Source: Winogradskyella tangerina
GTDB taxonomy: Bacteria > Bacteroidota > Bacteroidia > Flavobacteriales > Flavobacteriaceae
Length of the DNA: 64,000 nucleotides
Direction: 5' to 3'
Assembly (NCBI RefSeq): GCF_003260205.1
Contig: NZ_QERF01000001.1
Span: 489,985-553,984, forward strand
The notes under the pieces are model-generated. The model had not been told where the DNA came from. It was given only the letters and a program-made list of their open reading frames with translations, and searched no databases. Shown here piece after piece: positions 19,912-29,280 of the stretch. The position numbers were made by a program, and so were the translations under genes. Position 1 is the stretch's first letter. Each line of letters begins with the position of its first letter.

Positions 19912-21060
19912 ATGAAGAATTTCTGTGTGTCTCTCATCCTGTTTTTTTTAGTGGTACAACTACCGGCGCAAGCTATATATAAGACTATAGATTCTTATAA
20001 ACTCGATGGCGAACGCCAATTAAAAATTCAGTTACCTCGAAATTACGACCCTGAAGCTAAACGCACTTATCCATTAGTTGTGGTTTTAGATGGGGATTAC
20101 CTTTTTGAGCCAGTTGCTGGGAATATAGATTATCAGGCCTATTGGGAAGATATCCCCGATTGTATTGTTGTCGGGATTAACCAGGATAAGACCCGCGACG
20201 ACGATTTCTATTATGACGAGGACACCTATTTCCCTTCGAGCGAAGGCGCCGATTTTTATGAGTTTCTTAGTGGTGAACTTCTGCCATATATGGAGGAGAG
20301 TTATAAAGTTTCAAATTTTAGAGTAATTATTGGTCACGACCTTAGTGCCAACTTTATCAATTATTATTTGTTTAAAGATGTTCCGTTATTTAGAGCCTAT
20401 GTTAGTCTGAGTCCAGATTTAGCTCCTGAAATGATCAATAGGCTTAGTGAACGACTTCCAACCATTGCTCAAGAGACTTTCTATTACATGGCAACTGCTG
20501 ATGCCGATGTTAGAGCCCTGAGGACTGATATCTTAGAGTGTGATGCAAAACTAAAGACGATAGAGAACACCAACCTCAATTATAAGTTTGATGATTTTGA
20601 AGATGCCAATCATTATTCGCTTGTAGGAAGAGGAATTCCTAAGGCTTTAAATGAAATATTCACCATTTATAAACCCATCAATGGGAAAGAATACAAAGAA
20701 AAAATACTTCCCTATGAAGGTTCACCTTATGACTACCTGATTAAAAAGTATGAGAATATTGCCTATTTCTATGGTTTTGAAAAAAAACTAATTGAGAACG
20801 ATATTAGGGCTATCGCCGCAGCATGCAATAAACGAGACGATCTAGAGTCTTTAGAAAAGCTCGCAAAGCTAGTAAAGAAAGAGTACCCAAAATCTATGCT
20901 GAGTGCTTATTACATGGGTATGTTTCATGAAAAAGAGGGTAATCTGAGAAAAGCATTATTGCGTTATAAAGCTGGTCTTCTTATGGAGCCATCGCAATAC
21001 ATTGACAAAGAAATTATGCTCGAAAAAATGTACGAAGTACAGGATGCGTTGGGTAACTAA
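19912..21060 (+). CDS. Secreted alpha/beta-hydrolase-fold protein, Asp at nucleophile elbow (copy 1)
   Basis: 382 residues with a cleavable signal peptide ending near QLPAQA. The fold matches the esterase-D/enterochelin-esterase-like family: QLKIQLPRNYDP, YPLVVVLDGDYLF, then the nucleophile elbow FRVIIGHDLSAN. The usual Ser of GHSxG is Asp143 here. His234, in the NHYSLV motif, is at the position of the catalytic His. The last 100 residues form a helical, TPR-like tail (MGMFHEKEGNLRKALLRYKAGL). A paralogue with the same Asp and His positions follows after 78 bases. The pair could be Asp-nucleophile hydrolases, as in GHDWG epoxide hydrolases, or non-catalytic binding proteins. Confidence 0.78.
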   Translation: MKNFCVSLILFFLVVQLPAQAIYKTIDSYKLDGERQLKIQLPRNYDPEAKRTYPLVVVLDGDYLFEPVAGNIDYQAYWEDIPDCIVVGINQDKTRDDDFYYDEDTYFPSSEGADFYEFLSGELLPYMEESYKVSNFRVIIGHDLSANFINYYLFKDVPLFRAYVSLSPDLAPEMINRLSERLPTIAQETFYYMATADADVRALRTDILECDAKLKTIENTNLNYKFDDFEDANHYSLVGRGIPKALNEIFTIYKPINGKEYKEKILPYEGSPYDYLIKKYENIAYFYGFEKKLIENDIRAIAAACNKRDDLESLEKLAKLVKKEYPKSMLSAYYMGMFHEKEGNLRKALLRYKAGLLMEPSQYIDKEIMLEKMYEVQDALGN

Positions 21061-21138
21061 ATGCATTTCATCGAAAAAAATTCACAACTTAACGATATTT
21101 TAGTATGTTTGGTAATCCAAAGCTAAACCTACTTATAA

Positions 21139-22323
21139 ATGAAAAAAACTACCCTAATAGTTTTGGCATATATGCTTTGTATGCCCTTACTAGCTCAAAT
21201 TAGTTATGATGAAATACGTTCATCTAAGCTAAATGCAGTAAGAAAGTTAAAAATAAAGCTTCCAAAAAATTACGATCCTTCTTCAGAAATAAAGTATCCA
21301 TTAATCATCGTCTTTGATGGTGATTATCTATTTGAACCTATTGCTGGTCAGGTGGATTTTCAGACCTATTTCGACGATATGCCAAGTTCAATTATCGTAG
21401 GTGTTGTGCAGGGTAGCGAAAGGCGTTATGATGGCTATTGCGATGAAGTAACCGGATTACCAAAGGAGTCAGGATTACGCTTTCACGACTTTGTCGCTGA
21501 AGAGCTCATTCCCTACCTCGATGAAAAATTCAATACAAGTAAATTTAGAGTAGCCGTTGGTCATGACCTCATGGGTAACTTTATCAATTCATACTTATTT
21601 AAAGAAGATCCATTATTTAACGCTTATGTATGTATAAGTCCAGATCTTTCAGGTACTGTTAGAGATTATTTGGGGAAGCGTTTGGAATTCTTCAAAGACG
21701 ACATTTTTTATTATATGGCCACTTCAGACAAAGATTTACCGTACATACGAGATGCTGTATTAAATGCTCACGAGCAAATCTCACAGGTAAAAAACCAATA
21801 CCTCACCTATTACTTTGATGATTTCAATAATGACACACATTACACATTAGTAAACAGTGCTATTGCTAGGTCTTTTGATAAAATATTTGAGTTGTATAAG
21901 CCACTTCGTGAAAAAGAGCTAGAAGAAAAGGTACTGCCTTACGAAGGTACTTTAGATAAATATCTCGTTGATAGATATGACAGAATTGAAGAGCTCTTCG
22001 GAATTAAAAAACCAATCACAGAAGAAGAATTTGAAAAAGTAGTTAAAGTTGCTGAACAGCGAAATGATTTAGAGTCTCTCGAAAAGATTGGAAAACTTGC
22101 AAAGAAATTAAACCCAGAATCACTACTAGGTACTTATTATTTGGCGCAACATTCTGAAAAGATCGGCAAAAACAAAAAAGCTAAAAAATTATACGAATCT
22201 GCATTAACACTTAATGATGTAAGTCATATCGATAGAGACTTCATTTTTTCAAAAATTGATGAACTTACTGTTGTTGATACCGATGAAGAGGAAGAAGAGG
22301 AGGAGGACAATGAAGAAAACTAA
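21139..22323 (+). CDS. Secreted alpha/beta-hydrolase-fold protein, Asp at nucleophile elbow (copy 2)
   Basis: 394 residues, a clear tandem paralogue of the preceding gene over its whole length. Shared blocks are LKIKLPKNYDP, FDGDYLFEPIAGQ, FRVAVGHDLMGN, YVCISPDLSG, DTHYTLV and a TPR-like C-terminus. Asp143 again replaces the nucleophilic Ser and His234 is kept at the same residue number. The signal peptide ends near MPLLAQ. Unlike copy 1, it ends in a run of Glu/Asp (about 14 residues), which is unusual for a secreted enzyme and could bind cations. It overlaps a doubtful 50-residue frame at 22310. Confidence 0.78.
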   Translation: MKKTTLIVLAYMLCMPLLAQISYDEIRSSKLNAVRKLKIKLPKNYDPSSEIKYPLIIVFDGDYLFEPIAGQVDFQTYFDDMPSSIIVGVVQGSERRYDGYCDEVTGLPKESGLRFHDFVAEELIPYLDEKFNTSKFRVAVGHDLMGNFINSYLFKEDPLFNAYVCISPDLSGTVRDYLGKRLEFFKDDIFYYMATSDKDLPYIRDAVLNAHEQISQVKNQYLTYYFDDFNNDTHYTLVNSAIARSFDKIFELYKPLREKELEEKVLPYEGTLDKYLVDRYDRIEELFGIKKPITEEEFEKVVKVAEQRNDLESLEKIGKLAKKLNPESLLGTYYLAQHSEKIGKNKKAKKLYESALTLNDVSHIDRDFIFSKIDELTVVDTDEEEEEEEDNEEN

Positions 22324-22462
22324 GAAAAAAATCATAGGAACAGACTACTTTTTTGAAGCCATATTTAAAAAAGCACGAGCATTCTTGCTTACAAATATGC
22401 CTGCAAAACTAGCCACGCTTAAAATCTTAACCATCTTTAGTTGGTTTAAAGACATCAACTAA
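22310..22462 (+). CDS. Doubtful 50-residue basic hydrophobic protein
   Basis: A 50-codon frame opening MKKTKKKIIGTDYFFEAIF. Its start lies inside the last codons of the preceding hydrolase gene, in another frame. It is Lys-rich at the N-terminus, then mildly amphipathic (KARAFLLTNMPAKLATLKIL). The composition is protein-like rather than the low-complexity shadow of the Glu run, because most of the frame lies beyond the hydrolase stop. I do not recognise it. It may be a small protein or chance; conservation between species would decide. Confidence 0.25.
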   Translation: MKKTKKKIIGTDYFFEAIFKKARAFLLTNMPAKLATLKILTIFSWFKDIN

Positions 22463-22524
22463 AATTATATTAATTTAGCGGTTCTAAAAATGCTTCTGAA
22501 AACCTTCAGGATTTCAACTAGAAC

Positions 22525-23883
22525 ATGGCTAAAGTAAAAACTACTTTTTTTTGTCAGAATTGCGGCGCCCAATATGCAAAGTGGCAAGGGCAATGTACGT
22601 CTTGTAAGCAATGGAATACCATTACCGAAGAGGTGATTCAGAAACCTGAAAAAAACGACTGGAAGGTCTCTAAATCAAGCACAAAACGCACGTCAAAACC
22701 ACTAAAAATTCATGAAATTGACACCTCTGTCGAGGCGAGATTAGACGTGCAAGATTCTGAGTTTAATCGTGTGCTTGGCGGAGGCATGGTAAACGGTTCA
22801 GTAACCCTTTTAGGCGGTGAACCAGGAATTGGAAAAAGTACACTTTTACTTCAGATTGCTCTAAAACTCAAAAAGAAAACACTTTATGTTTCAGGCGAAG
22901 AGAGTCAGAAACAGATAAAGATGCGGGCAGAACGCATAGATCCACAAAGTACCAACTGCTATATTTTAACTGAGACCAAAACTCAAAATATTTTTAAGCA
23001 GATCGAACAGTTAGAACCCGATGTGGTTATCATCGATTCTATTCAAACGTTGCATAGCGATTATATTGAATCTTCTGCCGGAAGCATTTCGCAAATCAAA
23101 GAATGTACTTCCGAACTAATAAAATTCGCAAAAGAGACAGCGACACCAGTATTGCTAATAGGCCATATCACGAAAGATGGGAACATCGCAGGTCCAAAAA
23201 TCCTAGAGCATATGGTAGATACTGTTTTGCAGTTTGAAGGCGATCGCAATCATGTGTTCAGAATTCTTAGGGCTCACAAAAACCGATTTGGATCTACAAA
23301 CGAGCTTGGAATCTATGAAATGCATGGCGCTGGATTAAGAGTGGTTTCTAACCCTTCAGAAATATTGATCTCCGAAAAAGATGGTGAACTATCAGGTAAT
23401 GCAATTGCTGCCACACTTGAAGGCTTAAGACCACTAATGATCGAAGTACAGGCATTAGTCAGTACTGCAGTTTATGGTACACCTCAGCGATCTGCAACAG
23501 GTTTTAATGCCAAGCGTCTCAATATGCTCTTAGCTGTTCTGGAGAAGCGTGCCGGATTTAGATTAGGCGCAAAAGATGTGTTCTTAAATATCACTGGTGG
23601 TATATCAGTAGATGACCCTGCCATTGATCTGGCTGTGGTTGCAGCTATTTTATCATCTAATGAAGACGTTGCTCTGCCAAATGACTATTGTTTTGCTGCT
23701 GAAGTAGGTTTATCGGGTGAAATAAGACCTGTGCAGCGCGTAGAACAGCGCATATTAGAAGCAGAAAAGCTAGGATTTTCTACCATATTTGTCTCCAAAT
23801 ACAACAAATTCAATCATAAAAGCACTTCAATAAAGGTGCAATTGGTCTCAAAGATCGAGGATTTGGTCAATTTCTTGGTTTAA
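22525..23883 (+). CDS. radA: DNA repair protein RadA
   Basis: 452 residues, full length. RadA is a RecA-like, hexameric branch-migration helicase that processes recombination intermediates. The N-terminal C4 zinc finger (CQNCGAQYAKWQGQCTSC), Walker A GGEPGIGKST and the RadA-specific KNRFG motif (HKNRFGSTNELG, about residue 253) are intact. A C-terminal Lon-like domain follows (GGISVDDPAIDLAVVAAIL, AEVGLSGEIRPV). It lies alone between the hydrolase pair and the type IX cargo genes, with its own gap on both sides. Confidence 0.97.
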   Translation: MAKVKTTFFCQNCGAQYAKWQGQCTSCKQWNTITEEVIQKPEKNDWKVSKSSTKRTSKPLKIHEIDTSVEARLDVQDSEFNRVLGGGMVNGSVTLLGGEPGIGKSTLLLQIALKLKKKTLYVSGEESQKQIKMRAERIDPQSTNCYILTETKTQNIFKQIEQLEPDVVIIDSIQTLHSDYIESSAGSISQIKECTSELIKFAKETATPVLLIGHITKDGNIAGPKILEHMVDTVLQFEGDRNHVFRILRAHKNRFGSTNELGIYEMHGAGLRVVSNPSEILISEKDGELSGNAIAATLEGLRPLMIEVQALVSTAVYGTPQRSATGFNAKRLNMLLAVLEKRAGFRLGAKDVFLNITGGISVDDPAIDLAVVAAILSSNEDVALPNDYCFAAEVGLSGEIRPVQRVEQRILEAEKLGFSTIFVSKYNKFNHKSTSIKVQLVSKIEDLVNFLV

Positions 23884-23902
23884 TAACCAGTGTGAATGCT
23901 GC

Positions 23903-23975
23903 ATTTTATCGAATAATTATGCATTTAATATCAAATTTTAAGGCTTTAACGACTTTCTTATCATTTTATCGAATA
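23903..23975 (+). promoter_or_regulatory. Two copies of ATTTTATCGAATA upstream of the type IX cargo gene
   Basis: The 13-base string ATTTTATCGAATA occurs at 23903-23915 and again at 23963-23975, exactly 60 bases apart, upstream of the gene starting at 24126. Very similar strings occur before the related gene at 25186. They are candidate binding sites for a shared regulator. Confidence 0.45.
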
Positions 23976-24125
23976 GAAACATCCATCTCTTTATTACGCT
24001 GTAGTATTGTATTGTAATTGAAAAACAATCAGTTACCTCTTTCCCTCGGAGTATAATCCATTTGCTAAAAATTTTATTGGAGTACATAGTTGAATCTGGA
24101 CCATCAATCCATTAAACCCCAAACT

Positions 24126-24914
24126 ATGAAAACAATACTACTTAAAGAAAAACTTATTTTAGCGATGATTCTCATTGCGACCTCTTTTTCTCAGGTCTAC
24201 TATGCCCAAAGTTCATCTGATGAAAATTTTGAAATGCAAGGATTTACCCTTGAATTTAATTCTGTTAACGGCCCAGCTACTTCTAGAACTTTAGAACTTA
24301 GCTTTAGTGAATCTACTTCTGATGATTTTGATGAAGGATACGACACTAAAAATCTACAGTTAATGCAAGATGATCTTAACCTACTTTTAAATGGTGAATT
24401 TTTCACCGCACAAGCTTTCAGTCCTATTACTGAAGAAAAAATAGTTGATCTTGCTTTACAGGCGTCTGGAAGTTACAATTATACTATTGAACTTACCGAT
24501 ATGGAAAATATGGGTAATCAAAATTTAGAATTAAGAGATAATTTAACTAATACAGTATTCGATCTAAGAAGTGGTGAAGCGTATGAGTTTTCATCTGAGA
24601 GTGGTTATTTTCCGAATAGATTTCAGATTACATTCAAAACGACAACACTTTCTCAATCTGATTATGAAATTGAAAATCTTGATATTCGTTACGTAAATAA
24701 TTCGAATACAATATCAATTTCGAACCCTACGAATATCGATGTTAAAGGTGTAGAAGTATTCAATATCTCTGGACAAAGAGTATATACTAATACAACATTA
24801 TTAAATAACAGTTCTATCAGTTATAATGTAAACAATCTGGTTTCAGGCGTATACATTATAAGATTAGTAACTGAAAGCAACACCTCATTAACCAAAAAGG
24901 TATTGGTGAAATAA
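24126..24914 (+). CDS. Type IX secretion cargo, free-standing module with C-terminal sorting domain
   Basis: 262 residues from MKTILLKEKLILAMILIATSF at 24126, preferred over a start 36 bases upstream because it gives a proper signal peptide. The mature chain is a beta-rich module (FTLEFNSVNGPATSRTLELSF, DDLNLLLNGEFF, LELRDNLTNTVFDLRSGEAYEF). A type IX C-terminal domain follows, with GVEVFNISGQRVY, GVYIIRLVTE and a terminal KKVLVK. The protein should be secreted across the outer membrane and often anchored at the surface. The module matches the last 230 residues of the gene at 25186 closely, so the two are paralogous parts. Ligand unknown. Confidence 0.8.
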   Translation: MKTILLKEKLILAMILIATSFSQVYYAQSSSDENFEMQGFTLEFNSVNGPATSRTLELSFSESTSDDFDEGYDTKNLQLMQDDLNLLLNGEFFTAQAFSPITEEKIVDLALQASGSYNYTIELTDMENMGNQNLELRDNLTNTVFDLRSGEAYEFSSESGYFPNRFQITFKTTTLSQSDYEIENLDIRYVNNSNTISISNPTNIDVKGVEVFNISGQRVYTNTTLLNNSSISYNVNNLVSGVYIIRLVTESNTSLTKKVLVK

Positions 24915-24920
24915 TATAAA

Positions 24921-24966
24921 TTGAAGTCGTTTATGTAGTTTGTAATGACTAGATAAACGACTTCAA
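24921..24966 (+). terminator. Long hairpin after the first type IX cargo gene
   Basis: A perfect 13-bp stem (24921-24933 with 24954-24966) with a 20-base loop that can form a short inner stem. It starts 6 bases after the stop. There is no T run, so it may stabilise the 3' end of the mRNA rather than terminate transcription by itself. Confidence 0.55.
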
Positions 24967-24995
24967 TCAAAATATAAGGCTAAATGGCGTTTGCT

Positions 24996-25030
24996 TTTTA
25001 TCGAATAAATTAAACATTTTATCGATAAAA
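24996..25030 (+). promoter_or_regulatory. TTTTATCGAATA and palindromic TTTTATCGATAAAA upstream of the large cargo gene
   Basis: TTTTATCGAATA at 24996-25007 and the perfect 14-base palindrome TTTTATCGATAAAA at 25017-25030, with starts 21 bases apart (two helical turns). This is the same core found twice before the gene at 24126. It is a candidate dimeric regulator site. Confidence 0.45.
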
Positions 25031-25185
25031 AATTTGCTTTAACAACTATAAATGATTAGTATTGCATATGTAAGTAAACAGCTAAAGTTTATTTTACAAT
25101 TTACTCTCCCTCAGCATTTAAAGATCCATTAAACAAAAATCTGAATTAGTATACAAAGTATAATAGTCCCCAAACTATCAGGCTT

Positions 25186-28100
25186 ATGTACAAAACTATA
25201 CTTATTATTGTTTTCTTAGGTTTCTTTACTACCATCGAAGCCCAGACTAATGCAACAAGTATTCAGTCTAATGTTACTTTTCAATGGAGTGATACTCAAA
25301 CCGATAGAACTCATCCAGCTACTATAGAAAGCATAACAGTTGGCTCTAACGTCTATTTGAATTTTGGCGTTCCAACGAGTTATGAAATGACCCAGCTTGG
25401 ACCAAATGGTCATACTATTAATAAGATTTTAGAGAACGGAACTACCGTAGAAAACAGAAGTGATAGTTCTACCTGGAATGCTACGGCACTCGATGCGTTT
25501 CAATCCTTAAACCTTAATTACTATTTCGTTGCCAATGGTAATGGAGACAATATATGTGACGATTACGTCAGCGAGGAAACCACTAATTCACAAAGACAAA
25601 CCTTGTACTATGACGGAGGAATTATTGCCAGTTCTAGCGGTATTATTGCGGTAACCGAAAGAAATGCAAATAACTGTATTCATATTGAATTTTTTGGATA
25701 TCTAGAAGGGAGTACAACAGAACAGTCTTTGGGTGAAACTTTTGTTAATGAAGCTGGTACTCAATACGGTTTTGGGGGTACAGGAACTGGAGGACCAGAT
25801 GGTCTTGGAACACCTGGTGCAATAAATCCTCCACCTGCTGGTTCAGATTATTGGTTAAGTGACCGTGTTATTGAAAACAGGGGTACAATTGGTATTGCTT
25901 TATTCTATTTAAATAATATTGCACCTAATGGTTCATTAATTACAAAAGCTACAATTACAGCCGCTAGTACAGATAATGGTGATGGCAAACTCTTTATACT
26001 TACATTCCCAGATTACGATAAAGACGGCATCAGTGATTTGGATGACGTTGATGATGATAACGATGGTATTTTAGATGTTGAAGAATCTAATGGTATAGAT
26101 CCGTCCGCAGATCATGATGTTGACGGTATTCCTAATTATCAAGATCCAAACTTCTGTACTTTAAGTAGCGATGGAATCTGTGCAAACCTAGATTATGATT
26201 CTGATGGTATCCCTAATCATTTTGACATTGATACAGATAATGACGGAATTCCAGATATCTTAGAATCCCAGACCACCAAAGGCTATTTAGTGCCAGATGA
26301 AGATGTAAACAAATCAGGAACTTATATTGGGCTTTGGAGAAACTACGGAACTGGTACGCAACCAATCGATACAGATTCTGACGGAATAACAGATTATTTA
26401 GATGATGATAGTGATGCCGATGGCACTCTTGATATTCAAGAAAATGGACAAGGTAATAGCTTATCTGGCGCAGATATAGATCAAGACGGTCTAGATAATA
26501 ATTTCGATGGCGATACCACTTTTTACGATCCTGACGATAAAATCGAAACTGGTACTATCATAGAACTTGCTGGTATTTATGGTGATGCCGACGGTGACGC
26601 AGACTTTGGTGGTGACCTTGATTTTAGGGACCTATTCGACGTAAATCCACCGGCTAATGCATTACTGGATTTCGATGGTGTTGATGACTATTTATCAACT
26701 GACAGCTTTATAAACGGACTTAATGAAATTACCATCATGTCGTGGGTGAAAATAGATCCAGCCAATGCTGGTTTATCTAACGCGGTAATTGCTGGTGAAG
26801 GTTTAGCAACGAGGATTTATGTTAAAAATGGTAATACATTAACCTTCGGAATAAGAACAACGGCCGGATCAAATAAAAACTTATCTGGTACTACCGTACC
26901 TTATAATGAATGGCATCACATCGCTGGAACATTTTCAAACTCTACTGGAGAAATGAAAATTTATGTAGATGGAAAAGAACAAAATAACTTAACTGATAGC
27001 AACCTAGTTGGAAGAACTTTAGTTTCATCCGCCAATTGGAATGGAGACTTTGAAGTTGGTCGTATGTCATGGATACTTAGCAACAAGCAATATTTCACTG
27101 GTAATATCGACGAAGTAAGAGTATTCGATAGTGCATTGAGCGGAGAACAAATACAACAAATGGTATATCAGGAAATTCAGAATAATGGCGGACTCGTTCA
27201 AGGATCAGTTATTCCTAAAGATATTATGGATACTGTAACCAAAGCCAACGTATCGTGGTCAGATCTTATTGCTTACTTCCCAATGACTGATATTCAAAAA
27301 AATGAAACAAATGGTATTTCTGATAGTCAACTTGTTCTTAAGCTACACAATATAACTACTGTGCAAGAACAAACCGCACCGATGCCATATATTACGACTT
27401 CAGACGGCAGCTGGACTTCCGAAAGCACATGGTTACATGGTGATGTCTGGGATATTGAAGACGCAGCAAACAATAAAGATTGGAGTATCGTTCAAATTGA
27501 AAATGATATTACAACATCAAATTCGCATACCAACTTAGGATTAATTATTAGTGATGGTAAATCCTTAACTGTAAATGGTGATAACAAAGTTGAAAATTCA
27601 TACTATTTAGAATTAAATGGTTCTTTAGAATTAGAGGGAGATTCTCAATTAATTCAAACTGAAAACAGTGATCTGGTAACTTCAGCTTCAGGTAAATTAT
27701 TAAGATATCAAGAAGGAAATAGCAGTGTATACTGGTATAACTATTGGTCGTCGCCTGTCGGAAGTACTTCGGTATCTACTTTAACCGATAATAACGGATC
27801 GTCTAATAACGATAACAACACAGACTTCAATTTAGGAATGCTCAAGCAACCAAATGGTAGTAGTTTTGAATTTACAAATGTCTATCATACAATCGGTAAA
27901 ATCAGCACCTATTGGTTGTATACCTATAAAAATGGGGTTACTTACGATGATTGGGCGTGGTTAGATACTACAAGTCCGGTTGAACCTGGTGTTGGATATA
28001 CACAAAAAGGTACAGGCAATCCTGGTGAGCAGCAATACTTGTTTGAAGGTAAACCAAACAATGGAACCATAATTATTCCTGTGGTTGATACAGGAGGAAG

Positions 28101-29259
28101 TGGGTCCGTACCAGCGGATTCAAAAACAGATTATCTATTAGGGAATCCGTATCCTTCGGCCTTAGATATTCATAAATTTATTGATGACAATATCGGAGTA
28201 ATTGATGGTACTATTCAGCTTTGGCAACAATGGAGTGGATCATCACATATTCTGAATGAATACAATGGTGGTTATGCCTCAGTTAATAAATTAGGTTCAA
28301 CAAGAGCCTACCAATTTGTAGGAATTGAAGGTGCAGATAATGGCGAACAAGACGGTACAAAAACACCGACTCGCTACTTGCCAGTTGGACAAGGATTTAT
28401 GGTTGAAATATTAACCAACGGTGATGTTGTATTTAACAACAGTCAACGTGTATTTATTAAAGAATCTGATGCAGACGGAAGTTATTCTAATGGATCGGTA
28501 TTTTTTAGAGGACAGCAGAATACTGAATCTGAAAATGACAATGAAGATTCTGATAATGAGGAGCCTCTGATTCAAAAAATACGTCTAGAATTTAATTCAG
28601 TTGATGGCCCTCAGACCAAACGTGAACTTTTATTAGGATTTAGCGACATAACCTCGGATGAATTCGACTACGGTTATGACGGAAAAAATACTGAAGTCTA
28701 TGACGATGATCTTAACTTATTGTTAGACAATGAGAATTATACGCTTCAGGCTTATGGCCCTGTTACACCTGAAAAAATAGTGCCATTAGCACTTAAAGCT
28801 AGCGGAACATACAATTATCGTATTAAGCTAACGGAGATTGAGAATTTTTCTGAAGATCAGGATATTTTCATAAGAGATAATCTTACCGATACTTATTATG
28901 ATCTTAGAAGTGAAGCGCCTTATGAATTTTTATCAGATTCAGGAGAATTCAATGATCGATTAGAAATCGTATTTCAAGAAGAACCAGAAACACTTTCTAC
29001 GATAGATGATACTATTGAGGACCTCAGCATGTATTATGCGCTTAATCGTAAGAAGTTGGTTGTTCTAAATCCAAACAATATAGAACTCAAACAAATTGCA
29101 GTTGTAAATATGCTAGGGCAATCCGTAGTTTCAATCAACAATGTATTTGAAGGCAGCTACAATGAATATAATTTACAAAACCTAACTACAGGTGCATATG
29201 TGATTACATTGGTAACCTCATCAAATTCTGTTATCACAAAGAAAATAATCGTAAAGTAA
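25186..29259 (+). CDS. Large type IX secreted protein: thrombospondin-3 repeats, LamG domain, C-terminal sorting domain
   Basis: 1357 residues with a signal peptide ending near TIEAQ. Order of parts: a beta-rich N-terminal region (to about 270); a run of calcium-binding thrombospondin type 3-like repeats (DKDGISDLDDVDDDNDGILD onward, about 278-490); a LamG/concanavalin-like domain (LLDFDGVDDYLSTDS, NEWHHIAGTFS, GNIDEVRVFDSALSG, about 500-660); a further beta-rich region with WNGDFEVGR-like and GNPYPSALDIHKF motifs (about 730-1110). The last part is a module plus type IX sorting domain (about 1130-1357) closely related to the whole of the gene at 24126. It is probably a surface adhesin or glycan-binding protein. 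The target is unknown. Confidence 0.85.
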   Translation: MYKTILIIVFLGFFTTIEAQTNATSIQSNVTFQWSDTQTDRTHPATIESITVGSNVYLNFGVPTSYEMTQLGPNGHTINKILENGTTVENRSDSSTWNATALDAFQSLNLNYYFVANGNGDNICDDYVSEETTNSQRQTLYYDGGIIASSSGIIAVTERNANNCIHIEFFGYLEGSTTEQSLGETFVNEAGTQYGFGGTGTGGPDGLGTPGAINPPPAGSDYWLSDRVIENRGTIGIALFYLNNIAPNGSLITKATITAASTDNGDGKLFILTFPDYDKDGISDLDDVDDDNDGILDVEESNGIDPSADHDVDGIPNYQDPNFCTLSSDGICANLDYDSDGIPNHFDIDTDNDGIPDILESQTTKGYLVPDEDVNKSGTYIGLWRNYGTGTQPIDTDSDGITDYLDDDSDADGTLDIQENGQGNSLSGADIDQDGLDNNFDGDTTFYDPDDKIETGTIIELAGIYGDADGDADFGGDLDFRDLFDVNPPANALLDFDGVDDYLSTDSFINGLNEITIMSWVKIDPANAGLSNAVIAGEGLATRIYVKNGNTLTFGIRTTAGSNKNLSGTTVPYNEWHHIAGTFSNSTGEMKIYVDGKEQNNLTDSNLVGRTLVSSANWNGDFEVGRMSWILSNKQYFTGNIDEVRVFDSALSGEQIQQMVYQEIQNNGGLVQGSVIPKDIMDTVTKANVSWSDLIAYFPMTDIQKNETNGISDSQLVLKLHNITTVQEQTAPMPYITTSDGSWTSESTWLHGDVWDIEDAANNKDWSIVQIENDITTSNSHTNLGLIISDGKSLTVNGDNKVENSYYLELNGSLELEGDSQLIQTENSDLVTSASGKLLRYQEGNSSVYWYNYWSSPVGSTSVSTLTDNNGSSNNDNNTDFNLGMLKQPNGSSFEFTNVYHTIGKISTYWLYTYKNGVTYDDWAWLDTTSPVEPGVGYTQKGTGNPGEQQYLFEGKPNNGTIIIPVVDTGGSGSVPADSKTDYLLGNPYPSALDIHKFIDDNIGVIDGTIQLWQQWSGSSHILNEYNGGYASVNKLGSTRAYQFVGIEGADNGEQDGTKTPTRYLPVGQGFMVEILTNGDVVFNNSQRVFIKESDADGSYSNGSVFFRGQQNTESENDNEDSDNEEPLIQKIRLEFNSVDGPQTKRELLLGFSDITSDEFDYGYDGKNTEVYDDDLNLLLDNENYTLQAYGPVTPEKIVPLALKASGTYNYRIKLTEIENFSEDQDIFIRDNLTDTYYDLRSEAPYEFLSDSGEFNDRLEIVFQEEPETLSTIDDTIEDLSMYYALNRKKLVVLNPNNIELKQIAVVNMLGQSVVSINNVFEGSYNEYNLQNLTTGAYVITLVTSSNSVITKKIIVK

Positions 29260-29280
29260 TATATTTAAGTTAGTATTTTG

